DNA from: RGIG5952 sp045627605
GTDB lineage: Bacteria; Verrucomicrobiota; Kiritimatiellia; RFP12; JAAYLN01
Direction of reading: 5' to 3'
DNA: 64,000 bases
Assembly: GCA_045627605.1 (NCBI GenBank)
Contig: JAZQOA010000072.1
Span: 1-64,000 of the forward strand
Within the stretch, counting starts at the first letter, position 1; the number at the start of each line of letters is the position of its first letter. Below are positions 50,960 to 58,696 of the stretch, in pieces. The notes under the pieces are model-generated. The model had not been told where the DNA came from. It searched no databases and worked only from the letters and a program-made list of their open reading frames with translations. The position numbers were made by a program, and so were the translations under genes.

Positions 50960-51015
50960 GGTTGTAGGTTGAAGGTTGTAGGTTGAAGGTTGGAGGTTGA
51001 AGGTTGAAGGTTGGA
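50960..51015. repeat. Eight tandem GGTTGNA heptamers
   Basis: Perfect 7-bp register: GGTTGTA, GGTTGAA, GGTTGTA, GGTTGAA, GGTTGGA, GGTTGAA, GGTTGAA, GGTTGGA. Same family as 17536-17577. Confidence 0.92.
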
Positions 51016-51029
51016 GGTGCGAGTGGGGA

Positions 51030-51585
51030 GTAGGCATCGGTACCGCCGCGCAAAACATCGGTGCTTCTCGTCTCATGTCTCTCGTCTCATGTCTCACGCC
51101 CTCGCTCATCACATGAGGACACGAGACAAGAGACACGAGACGCAAAAGGTTCGCGCCCGGTGCCCCGCAAGAGCCAGTAGGCATCGGTACCGCCGCGCAA
51201 AACATCGGTGCTTCTCGTCTCTTGTCTCATGTCTCACGCCCTCGCTCATCACATGAGGACACGAGACAAGAGACACGAGACGCGAAAGGTTCGCGCCCGG
51301 TGCCCCGCAAGAGCCGGTAGGCATCGGTACCGCCGCGCAAAACATCGGTGCTTCTCGTTTCTTGTCTCATGTCTCACGCCCTTGCTCATCACATGAGGAC
51401 ACGAGACAAGAGACACGAGACGCGAAAGGTTCCCGCCCGGTGCCCCGCAAGAGCCGGTAGGCATCGGTACCGCCGCGCAAAACATCGGTGCTTCTCGTCT
51501 CATGTCTCTCGTCTCTTGTCTCACGCCCTTGCTCATCACATGAGGACACGAGACAAGAGACACGAGACGCGAAAGGTTCGCGCCA
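51030..51585. repeat. Four tandem copies of a ~140-bp repeat
   Basis: Copies start with GTAGGCATCGGTACCGCCGC at 51030, 51177, 51317 and 51457 (periods 147, 140, 140) and are nearly identical. Each contains GTCTCAT/GTCTCTT heptamers followed by GAGACAA/GAGACAC heptamers on the same strand, that is, a long inverted repeat that could fold. No gene is supported in 50840-51589; open frames here are by-products of the repeats. Confidence 0.93.
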
Positions 51586-51589
51586 GCTT

Positions 51590-52729
51590 TCACGCGAGCA
51601 GTTCCGCGATGGCGGCGTCCGCGACTTCGCGTCCGCGCCGCGTGAGCGCCCAGCGCCCGGGGCGGATTTCCTGCGTGATGCCGTGCGTGGCGAGACGCCT
51701 TAGCGTCGATTCCCATTCGGCGACGCGCACCGCGGCGGCGGGGTGGGTCTTGGCGAAGGCCGCGGGCGAAGCGCCTTCCGCCATGCGCAGCGCGTAGGCA
51801 AAGCGTTCCTCGGCGTCGTCCGCCGGCGAAAGCGTCTCGTCGTTCTCGGCGGGCGGAAGCGAGCCGGCGCCGAGCGCCGCCCGCCATTTCGCGACGTCGG
51901 GCGCGATGGTGCGGCGCGTTAGCCCAAGGCGCGAGGCCGCGGCGGGGCCGAGCCCCAGGTAGTCCTCTCCGCGCCAGCAGGCGAGGTTGTGGCGGCATTC
52001 GAAGCCGGGAAGCGCGTAGTTGGAGATTTCGTAGCGAACAAAACCGGCGGCGGCGAGGATGTCCTCCGTCCGCGCCAGAAGGTCCATTTGCGCGTCGTCC
52101 GCCAGGGGGGCGAGCCTGCCGGCGGCGATGTCGCGGCCCAACGCCGTTCCGGACTCGACAATCAGGCCGTAGACCGAGAGGTGGCGGGGGGCGAGCGCCA
52201 GCGCCTTTGCAAGCGTCTTTTCCCAGGCGGGGGCTTCGACACCGGGGTAGCCCGCGATGAGATCGAAGCCGACATTGCCGAAGCCGTGTGCGCGGGCGAG
52301 CGCAAGGGCGTCTGCCACGTCGCGCGCCGTGTGGCGGCGGCCCATGGCCTTGAGGACGGCGTCGTCAAGCGACTGCGCGCCGAAACTAAGGCGGTTGACG
52401 CCGAGGGCGCGGAGCGCGTCGAGAAGGGCGGGGGTCGTGATTTCCGGCGAGGGATTGAGCTCGACGGTCCATTCCGTCGCGCGGGAAATGTCAATGCCCG
52501 CGGCGGCGAGTTCCGCCACGGTTTCGCGGAGGCCGTCGGACCCGAGCAATCCGGGTGTGCCGCCGCCGAAATAGATGGTCCCGGGGGCGAGATGGCCGCC
52601 TGCGCGGAGTGCGCATTCGCGCCCGATGCGCCTTGGGAAGTCGCGGGCGCCCTCCAAGCCGGCAATGGAATAGAGTGCGCAGTAGCGGCACTTCGAGAGG
52701 CAGAAGGGGACGTGGAGGTAGAGGTTCAT
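51590..52729 (-). CDS. hemW: Radical SAM protein HemW (heme chaperone, HemN-like)
   Basis: A 379-residue radical SAM protein. The 4Fe-4S motif is C10-x3-C14-x2-C17 (HVPFCLSKCRYCALYS). Then GTIYFGGGTPGLL, TVELNPSPEITTP, GVNRLSFGAQSLDDAVLKAMGRRH, NVGFDLIAGYPG, YEISNYALPGFECRHNLACWRGEDYLGLGPAAAS, and a C-terminal winged-helix-like ERFAYALRM region. HemW-type proteins bind heme and insert it; true HemN has a different cysteine set. ATG at 52729 directly precedes the motif. Near the stop lies the tandem repeat. Confidence 0.93.
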   Translation of the reverse strand: MNLYLHVPFCLSKCRYCALYSIAGLEGARDFPRRIGRECALRAGGHLAPGTIYFGGGTPGLLGSDGLRETVAELAAAGIDISRATEWTVELNPSPEITTPALLDALRALGVNRLSFGAQSLDDAVLKAMGRRHTARDVADALALARAHGFGNVGFDLIAGYPGVEAPAWEKTLAKALALAPRHLSVYGLIVESGTALGRDIAAGRLAPLADDAQMDLLARTEDILAAAGFVRYEISNYALPGFECRHNLACWRGEDYLGLGPAAASRLGLTRRTIAPDVAKWRAALGAGSLPPAENDETLSPADDAEERFAYALRMAEGASPAAFAKTHPAAAVRVAEWESTLRRLATHGITQEIRPGRWALTRRGREVADAAIAELLA

Positions 52730-52755
52730 CGCGGCGGGGGCGCGGGCGGCGGGGG

Positions 52756-53361
52756 TCACTCGTCTTCTTCGAGGATGATTTCGGGAAGCCGCTCCTCCTT
52801 CGACTTCCAGCCGTTGGTCCAGTCCGTCCCCGGGTCGAAGAACTCCTCGCCGGGGCGGAGGTCGTCCTTCGTGTCGGGGCGTCCGTCCGGCCCGCATGAG
52901 AAGAGGACGGGCAGGGCGTTGGTTCCCCGTTCGTAGAAGTAGGGGCGGCCCCAGGGGTCTTCCATCAGCTGGACGAGGTAGGGGCCGTCCCAGCCGGGTT
53001 CGCCGAGGTCCTTGTTGAGCGCGGCGAGGCCCTGCTCCGTTTCGGGGAAGCGCCCCACGTGCATTTTGTAGCGGCCGAGGGCGGTGGCGAGGACATCGAG
53101 CGACTTGACCGCCGTGAGGTGCGGGATGGGGCGGTCGGAGTTGTCGCGGACAGTGCGCCCCACCTTGCCGATGAGGAGCCCGCCGACAATGGCGAGGATG
53201 AAAATCGCCGCGAAGATGACGCGCGGGGCGTAGATTTCGCGCAGCGTGGGCGTCGCCGAAATCCCGGCAAGACGGCGTTCCGCCTCGCGCCTGATCTGGA
53301 GCTTGCGCCGTCTGCGGCGCGCGGCGTCGCCGGGGTTGTGTTTCGCGGGGCCTTGCTGCAT
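52756..53361 (-). CDS. GspG-like pseudopilin-domain membrane protein
   Basis: A 201-residue protein with a basic cytoplasmic start (DAARRRRRKLQIRREAERRL), one membrane helix (VIFAAIFILAIVGGLLIG) and a C-terminal domain matching type II secretion GspG: KMHVGRFPETEQGLAALNKD, GPYLVQLMEDPWGRPYFY, FSCGPDGRPDTKDD. The usual prepilin-peptidase site (Gly before Phe-Thr-Leu-Ile-Glu) is absent and the N-terminus is long, so it may stay anchored. No other secretion gene is near. It lies between hemW and an S51 peptidase gene in one orientation. Confidence 0.8.
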   Translation of the reverse strand: MQQGPAKHNPGDAARRRRRKLQIRREAERRLAGISATPTLREIYAPRVIFAAIFILAIVGGLLIGKVGRTVRDNSDRPIPHLTAVKSLDVLATALGRYKMHVGRFPETEQGLAALNKDLGEPGWDGPYLVQLMEDPWGRPYFYERGTNALPVLFSCGPDGRPDTKDDLRPGEEFFDPGTDWTNGWKSKEERLPEIILEEDE

Positions 53362-53368
53362 GGCGGGT

Positions 53369-54049
53369 TTAGTCCAGCTTCGTCCAGGCGCCGTCCTTGC
53401 GGACGTACCGGTGCGGCGAGGTGCCTTCGGCGAAGATTTTGACCGAGGGCTTTTCGTTGCGGAAGACGACCATGGCGCCGTCTTCGAGGGCCCAGGCTTT
53501 CGAGGGCGTGCCCGGATAGGTTTCCCTTGCGAGGCGCTTGTCGAAGCCTTTCCAGGGGGCTCCCTGGTAGTGGGGGCAGAAGAAGACGGGAAGCATGCCC
53601 ATGCCGGCGATGAAGTCGTAGCGGCCGTCGGTGAAGTCGTTGTAGCCGGCGTGCGAAAGGATGATGCAGCCCGCGCTGGTGCCCGTCATCACCGTGCCGC
53701 GGCGATAGGCCTCGCGGAAGGTGTCCGCCAGGTGGTAGAAGGAGATCTTGTCCGCCAGCCTCTCGGTCATGCCGCCCGAAAACCAGACGATGTCGCTGGA
53801 CAGGATCTTTTTCCTCAGCGCGGCGACGCTCTTCGGCTGCTCCTCCCAGATTTTGACGACATCGATTTTGCGCGTCGCGACGTGAAAGGCCTCCACGATC
53901 GGGCCGGTGACCTCGGGGTTGTCGCGCGCGGCCGTGGCGAAGACCAGCACCTTCGGGGATTTTTTCCCGGACAGTTCGCAGATGAACTTGACCTGGTCGC
54001 CGTAGCCGGAGGCGAAGACGGCCTTGCGGATTGGTTTTTCGCCGGCCAT
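53369..54049 (-). CDS. Peptidase S51 family protein (peptidase E / cyanophycinase-like)
   Basis: A 226-residue class-I glutamine-amidotransferase-like serine peptidase. The nucleophile is S125 in TGTSAGCIILS; SSDIVWFSGGMTERLA before it and GMGMLPVFFCPHYQG after it are family blocks. S51 enzymes cleave Asp-X dipeptides, cyanophycin or related products. GGAGG lies before the ATG at 54049, just after the stop of the upstream gene. No signal peptide. Confidence 0.88.
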   Translation of the reverse strand: MAGEKPIRKAVFASGYGDQVKFICELSGKKSPKVLVFATAARDNPEVTGPIVEAFHVATRKIDVVKIWEEQPKSVAALRKKILSSDIVWFSGGMTERLADKISFYHLADTFREAYRRGTVMTGTSAGCIILSHAGYNDFTDGRYDFIAGMGMLPVFFCPHYQGAPWKGFDKRLARETYPGTPSKAWALEDGAMVVFRNEKPSVKIFAEGTSPHRYVRKDGAWTKLD

Positions 54050-54052
54050 GCC

Positions 54053-54865
54053 CTACCTCCCCGCCGTTGCCGCGAACGCCGCCTCCTTGATGGCGTCGGC
54101 TCGTTTGCCGTCCAGCCCCTGCGGCACGAAACCGCAGGCGCGCGGATCCCTGCCGAAGAGCGTCGCCGCCCAGACCAGCGCCTGGAGGTATTCGCCGTCT
54201 TCGTTGAGATGGAAGACGTCGCAGTCGGGGAGGGGCTTGCCGCCTTTGCCGCCGACGACGTCGCCGCCAAAGGAGTCCGCCGCGTACCTTACCGGCAGGG
54301 CCTTGCGGAAGACCTGGACCGCCGCGCCCGTCGGGATGACGCGGAAGCCGTAGCCGGCGGCGAACAAGCCGTAGGCGGCGTGGAGCTTCGCGTACATTTC
54401 GTCGGGCGTGAGGCCCCAGTCCGCGAGGCGCCTGTCGAAGGGCGTGTAGCTCCAGGTCTCCTGGACGACGATCTCGGCCTGGGGCGCGAGACGGCGGATC
54501 GTTTCGACCAGCTTGTCGCCGAAGGGATGGTAGGAGTCGGGGACCCACGAAAGGTGCGAGGCCTGCTGGATGGTCACGACGTCCCACTTCGCGAGGCCGA
54601 GCGCCGTGGCGATGTCTTCTTCGCCGATGACCCGCCCGCCGCCGCGGGTTTCGCGGTCCGAGCGGTAGGGCTTGAGCGACGGGTCGGCCGCGCAAAGCTC
54701 GAGGTTCTGGCAGTGCTTTTCCAGCGGGAACCCGCCGATGTAGAGCGACATGAGGTCGAGGTCGACGCCGAAGTCGGCGGCGACCTTCGGGAGGTAGGTC
54801 ATGCAGCTGATCGAAAAACTGTTGCCGATCATCAGCACGTTCATCGCGGGGGGCTTTCCTGTCAT
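54053..54865 (-). CDS. DUF4886 SGNH-like protein
   Basis: A 270-residue protein (263 if the ATG at 54844, which has AGGAAAG upstream, is used). MNVLMIGNSFSISCMTYLPKVA and SLYIGGFPLEKHCQNLE match DUF4886, a family with an SGNH-hydrolase-like fold. WDVVTIQQASHLS, VVQETWSYTPFD and DVFHLNEDGEYLQAL give the other blocks and a C-terminal histidine. Often found with carbohydrate genes, probably as a glycan esterase. No clear signal peptide is visible. Confidence 0.85.
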   Translation of the reverse strand: MTGKPPAMNVLMIGNSFSISCMTYLPKVAADFGVDLDLMSLYIGGFPLEKHCQNLELCAADPSLKPYRSDRETRGGGRVIGEEDIATALGLAKWDVVTIQQASHLSWVPDSYHPFGDKLVETIRRLAPQAEIVVQETWSYTPFDRRLADWGLTPDEMYAKLHAAYGLFAAGYGFRVIPTGAAVQVFRKALPVRYAADSFGGDVVGGKGGKPLPDCDVFHLNEDGEYLQALVWAATLFGRDPRACGFVPQGLDGKRADAIKEAAFAATAGR

Positions 54866-54903
54866 GCGGGGACGCTCTCTTTCTGTCTGGTGCGGGGGCG
54901 GTT

Positions 54904-56148
54904 TTATTCGGCGGGGGTGCGGCCGAAGTCGAAGACCTTGACGATTTCGCCGTCCTTTTGCGCCGACTTGTGCGCGGCGACGCCCATCGCCATGTAGGAC
55001 GAGGCCTTCCAGATGTCGATCGCGGGGCGGCGGCGCTCGTAGACCGACGTGACGAATTCGTTGGCGAGGTAGGGGTGCGAGCCGCCGTGGCCCTGCGGGA
55101 CGAAGTCGTCGCCGGGCTTGGCGTCGGGCTGGAGCACCTTCTTGTAGGCGGCGGCGACTTCCGGCGGCAGCGGATCGCGCATTTCGGCGTCGGAAACATC
55201 CTTCTCGACGACGGCCTTCTTTTCGGTGTTGAACTCGACGCGCCCGTTGTCGCCCCACTTGTTGTAGGCGTAGGCGCCGCGGGTGCCGTACATGCGGAAG
55301 TCTTCGTCGCGCAACCCGATGCCCGGGCAGATTTCGCGCAGTTCGGCGACGCGGAAGGGAACGCCGTTCGCGAGCTGGAAGAGCGCGACGATGCTCGAGA
55401 AGTCCATGTGCGCGAAGTGCGGGTCGGCCGCGCCGAACTGGTTGGCGATGCCGTAGGCCGAGACTTTGAGCGCGTAGGTGTCGCCCATCACGCTGAGGGG
55501 GCCCGAGACGGAGTGCGTCGGGTAGTTCATCGGGTGGCTCTTGAGGCCGCGGTCATAGTAGGGCTTGAGTTTCGCGGCAAGCTGCGAACCGATGACGCCC
55601 GTGTTGCGGGATTTCGAGACCTCGCGGAGGGAGCAGCCGAAGCAATCGACGTCGTGCGCGTATTCCGCGGCGGCGTAAACGACCTTGCCGAACTCGCCGG
55701 CCTTGAACTTGCGGCGGCAGAACATCGTCTGCGGCCGGTAGTAGGTCGTCTCCCCGAGCATGTAGTGCTTGCCCGTGGCCAGTGTCGTGTCGATGATCTT
55801 CCCGCACCAGTCGAGCATTTCCTCGTCGTCGGGGAGGCAGATGACCGGGACGGCGCTGTAGACGTCCTTGCCGCACTTCATCGCCTGAATCGCCTGCGGG
55901 GCATGGAGCATGGGCTGGGTGATGATCGCCAGCGCGTCGCAGTCGGAGTTGCAGATGTCGTCAAACGATTCATAGACGTCCCTGTCGGCGACTTTCCCGG
56001 AATAGGCAAGCCACTGTTTCCAGTTGGCGAGTTTTTCCGGCTGCGCGTCGCACAAGGCGACCGCGTCGACAAGCGGGTGCGAGGTGAAGAGGTGGGCGAA
56101 ACAACCGCCAAACGAACCAAGGCCGACAAGGCCGATTTTGATACCCAT
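54904..56148 (-). CDS. Gfo/Idh/MocA family oxidoreductase
   Basis: A 414-residue NAD(P)-dependent sugar oxidoreductase. The Rossmann start is MGIKIGLVGLGSFGGCFAHLF, with DALAIITQPMLHAPQAIQAMKCGKDVYSAVP as the second family block. GETTYYRPQTMFCRRKFKAGEFGKVVYAAAEY and HGGSHPYLANEFV follow. Such proteins oxidise or reduce cyclic sugars and sugar acids and can also cleave glycosidic bonds by redox chemistry. First gene of a minus-strand run with DUF4886 and the S51 peptidase. Substrate unknown. Confidence 0.9.
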   Translation of the reverse strand: MGIKIGLVGLGSFGGCFAHLFTSHPLVDAVALCDAQPEKLANWKQWLAYSGKVADRDVYESFDDICNSDCDALAIITQPMLHAPQAIQAMKCGKDVYSAVPVICLPDDEEMLDWCGKIIDTTLATGKHYMLGETTYYRPQTMFCRRKFKAGEFGKVVYAAAEYAHDVDCFGCSLREVSKSRNTGVIGSQLAAKLKPYYDRGLKSHPMNYPTHSVSGPLSVMGDTYALKVSAYGIANQFGAADPHFAHMDFSSIVALFQLANGVPFRVAELREICPGIGLRDEDFRMYGTRGAYAYNKWGDNGRVEFNTEKKAVVEKDVSDAEMRDPLPPEVAAAYKKVLQPDAKPGDDFVPQGHGGSHPYLANEFVTSVYERRRPAIDIWKASSYMAMGVAAHKSAQKDGEIVKVFDFGRTPAE

Positions 56149-56335
56149 GGTTAAGCTCCGGGCCCGCGCGGTCCGCGGCGGATTCGCCGCGCCTAAACCG
56201 CGCTGGGCATTTGAATGATTATAGCACAATGAAAGACGGGGCGTTGCGCGGCGTTTCGTGCGCCATGCGTACCGGACGCCAAGACAGTAATCAAAACATC
56301 CTGATTTCGTGCGGCTTTCGTTCCGCGAAACCGCG

Positions 56336-56364
56336 TTGACAATGAAATCGCGTTGTGTTAGATT
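56336..56364 (+). promoter_or_regulatory. Sigma-70-type promoter ending 6 nt before a start codon
   Basis: TTGACA (56336-56341), 17-nt spacer, TAGATT (56359-56364), TGGCGC, then ATG at 56371. No ribosome-binding site exists. The layout predicts a leaderless mRNA. Confidence 0.75.
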
Positions 56365-56370
56365 TGGCGC

Positions 56371-58677
56371 ATGTCATTCAATGAAGCAAATTCCGGGGGC
56401 CCCTCGGCGGATGAAGGGGATGCAAGAGGGCAACGCGCCCACCCGGCGCCACCGGCGGCGTCCTTCAGGGACGGCGACACGGTTGTCTTTTTCGGCGATT
56501 CGCTCACGCACGGCGGGTTCTACCACGAGTATCTGGCCGACTTCTACCGCACGCGCTTCCCGGAGGCGGACATCCGCTTTGTCAATTCCGGCATCGGCGG
56601 CGACACGGCCGCAGGCGCGATGCCGCGCATTCCCGTCGACGTGGCCGAGTACCGGCCGACATGGGTCTTCTACCATTTCGGCATGAACGACGTGAACCGC
56701 GGCGCCTACGTCCCGAACCCGACACCGGAGCAAGTGAAGCGGGCGGCGGATGCCGCCGGGGCGTTTAGGCGCAACTTCGCCGCGCTTGCCGAGGGGGTGC
56801 GCGCAGCGGTGCCGGGCGTCCGCGAGATGTTCGCGACGCCGACGATCTACGACGAGACGGCCGTGGTCGACGACATTCCGCCGGACGCGGCGGAATGGGC
56901 GACCGTCAACCAGGTCGGCCGCCACGCGGCGCTCCGTCGTCTCCGCGAGTTCGTGAAGAACTATGCCGCCGAAAGGAACGCCCCGGTTGTAGACTGGCAC
57001 GCGCCGCTCGACGAATTCGTGAACCGCCGCCGCCGCGCGGGGGATGCGCATTTCAGGGTGACCCGGTTTGACCGCGTCCATCCCGGCGTCGTCGGGCACG
57101 CGATCATGTCGTGGGAGTTCCTGAAGGCCCAGGGCGTTTCGGCGACGGTTTCCGACATTGAAATCGACGCGGCGTCGGGGCGGGCCGTCCGCGCGGAGAA
57201 CGCAACGGTCGGCGAGGTCGTCCGCCAGGAAGACGGCCTTGCCTGCACGGTGCTGGAGAAGTCGCTGCCGTTTCCCGTGCCGGACGAGGCGCGGGAATTC
57301 CTCGGGGAGTTCGGCGTCGAGGAGGCGCTGAACCGCGAGGTTTTCGCCGTGAAGGGGCTGCCGGAGGGAAACTACGCGCTCCTGATCGACGGCGTTGAGG
57401 TGGCATGCGGCAGTGCCGCCACTTTCGCGGAGGGGCTGCGCCTTGGCTTCAACCCGAAGACGCCGCAATACGCGCAGGCGAGGGCCTTTTTCGAGCGCAA
57501 CGCCGAACTCGCCGCCCGCGAACGCCTAATGCGCAACGCGCATTCGGGGCGCTGGTTCTACGGACAGCGGGGGGCGCCGGTGGACGACGTGGCCGCCTTC
57601 GCCGCGTGGTTCGAGCAAAACGAGAAGGACAAGTCCGCCTATTTCGCCGGTTTCGTGCCCGCCTACCTCAAGTACTGGCCGACCTACCGTGAGTCCCGCG
57701 CGGCGCTCCTTGCCGACCAGCAGGCCGCGCGCGCACTCGTGAAGCCCGTCCCGCACAGGTATGAGGTGAGGCGCCTGACGGCCGATCCGAACCTGTCGGT
57801 CTTCGTCTCCGACATCCACATCAGCGGCCCGGAGGTCATGACGGCCTGGGGCACCCAGCCGACCTACCAGAACGCCTATTTCAAGCGGACGGTGGACGAT
57901 ATCCTCGCGATGCGTCCGCGCCCGGCGCGCGTCGTGTGCTTCGGCGACGTCGCGCTTTGGTTCGGCTTCCACCAGGACTACGAAACGGCGTTGCCGCTGC
58001 TCCGGCGGCTTACGGATGCCGGCATCGAGGTTTTCGTCACCACCGGCAACCACGACCACCGCGATTCAATGGCCCGGTATTTCCCGCGGCAGGCCGCCGC
58101 CTCGCCGGTTCCGGGGCGCTTCGTTTCGGTCATCGACCTTGGCGCGGCCGACCTCATCCTGCTGGATACGCTCTGGGAGAACGAGGATGGCGAGGGCTCC
58201 AACAACAATGTCGGCGGGAAGCTCGACGAGGCCCAGTGGCAATGGCTTCGGAAACGTGCCGGGGAGGCGGAAAGACCATTCTTCGTCGGGGCTCATCATC
58301 CGTCCGACGACGTCGGGATCGGCGACCGCGGGATTGTCGAGGCGCTCGCCGACAACGCGATGTTCGCGGGCTACATCTACGGGCACAAGCACCGTTGGAA
58401 CAGGTACTGGCACTTCGCCGACTATTCGACGCGCCGGCTGAAGCGGTCGGCCGGTCTGCCGTCCACCGGCTGGAACGGCGACATCGGCTATGCCACGATG
58501 CGGACGTTTTCGGACCGCGCCGAACTGGCGCTCTTTCAGACGGACTATTTCTGGCCCATCCCCCTCAAGGACGGCGAAACGCGCCCCCGCGACTGGGATG
58601 TGATCATTTCCGAGAACCGCGCCAGTTCCCGCGTGACGTTCCCGTACCGAGAGTCAAGACGAGACTCCCAACTCTGA
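56371..58677 (+). CDS. Fusion of a GDSL/SGNH hydrolase and a calcineurin-like metallophosphoesterase
   Basis: A 768-residue protein. Residues about 37-255 form an SGNH hydrolase: S44 in FFGDSLTHGGFY, NSGIGGDTAAGAM, YHFGMNDVNRG, RFDRVHPGVVGH. Residues about 480-700 form a calcineurin-like phosphoesterase: VFVSDIHISGPE, VVCFGDVAL, VTTGNHDHRDSM, FFVGAHHPSDD, IYGHKHRWNRYWH. All metal ligands are visible. The middle (about 260-470) is a beta-rich linker of unknown type. No signal peptide is seen. The stop lies inside an ACTCCCAACTCTGAACTC repeat, so the last residues (RRDSQL) may be repeat-derived. Likely removes acyl and phosphate groups from one glycan substrate, by inference. Confidence 0.87.
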   Translation: MSFNEANSGGPSADEGDARGQRAHPAPPAASFRDGDTVVFFGDSLTHGGFYHEYLADFYRTRFPEADIRFVNSGIGGDTAAGAMPRIPVDVAEYRPTWVFYHFGMNDVNRGAYVPNPTPEQVKRAADAAGAFRRNFAALAEGVRAAVPGVREMFATPTIYDETAVVDDIPPDAAEWATVNQVGRHAALRRLREFVKNYAAERNAPVVDWHAPLDEFVNRRRRAGDAHFRVTRFDRVHPGVVGHAIMSWEFLKAQGVSATVSDIEIDAASGRAVRAENATVGEVVRQEDGLACTVLEKSLPFPVPDEAREFLGEFGVEEALNREVFAVKGLPEGNYALLIDGVEVACGSAATFAEGLRLGFNPKTPQYAQARAFFERNAELAARERLMRNAHSGRWFYGQRGAPVDDVAAFAAWFEQNEKDKSAYFAGFVPAYLKYWPTYRESRAALLADQQAARALVKPVPHRYEVRRLTADPNLSVFVSDIHISGPEVMTAWGTQPTYQNAYFKRTVDDILAMRPRPARVVCFGDVALWFGFHQDYETALPLLRRLTDAGIEVFVTTGNHDHRDSMARYFPRQAAASPVPGRFVSVIDLGAADLILLDTLWENEDGEGSNNNVGGKLDEAQWQWLRKRAGEAERPFFVGAHHPSDDVGIGDRGIVEALADNAMFAGYIYGHKHRWNRYWHFADYSTRRLKRSAGLPSTGWNGDIGYATMRTFSDRAELALFQTDYFWPIPLKDGETRPRDWDVIISENRASSRVTFPYRESRRDSQL

Positions 58678-58696
58678 ACTCACCACTCTCAACTAA
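58660..58696. repeat. ACTCCCAACTCT-type repeat at a gene end
   Basis: ACTCCCAACTCTGAACTC and CCACTCTCAACT continue the word family of 16440-16467. It covers the stop codon of the preceding gene and reaches the end of the convergent one. Confidence 0.6.

Noticed and set aside
51011..51797. Repetitive open frames (MLLVSCLMSHALAHH type) on both strands
   Set aside because: They come from the 140-bp tandem repeats, whose copies keep frames open; no start signals or composition of real proteins.
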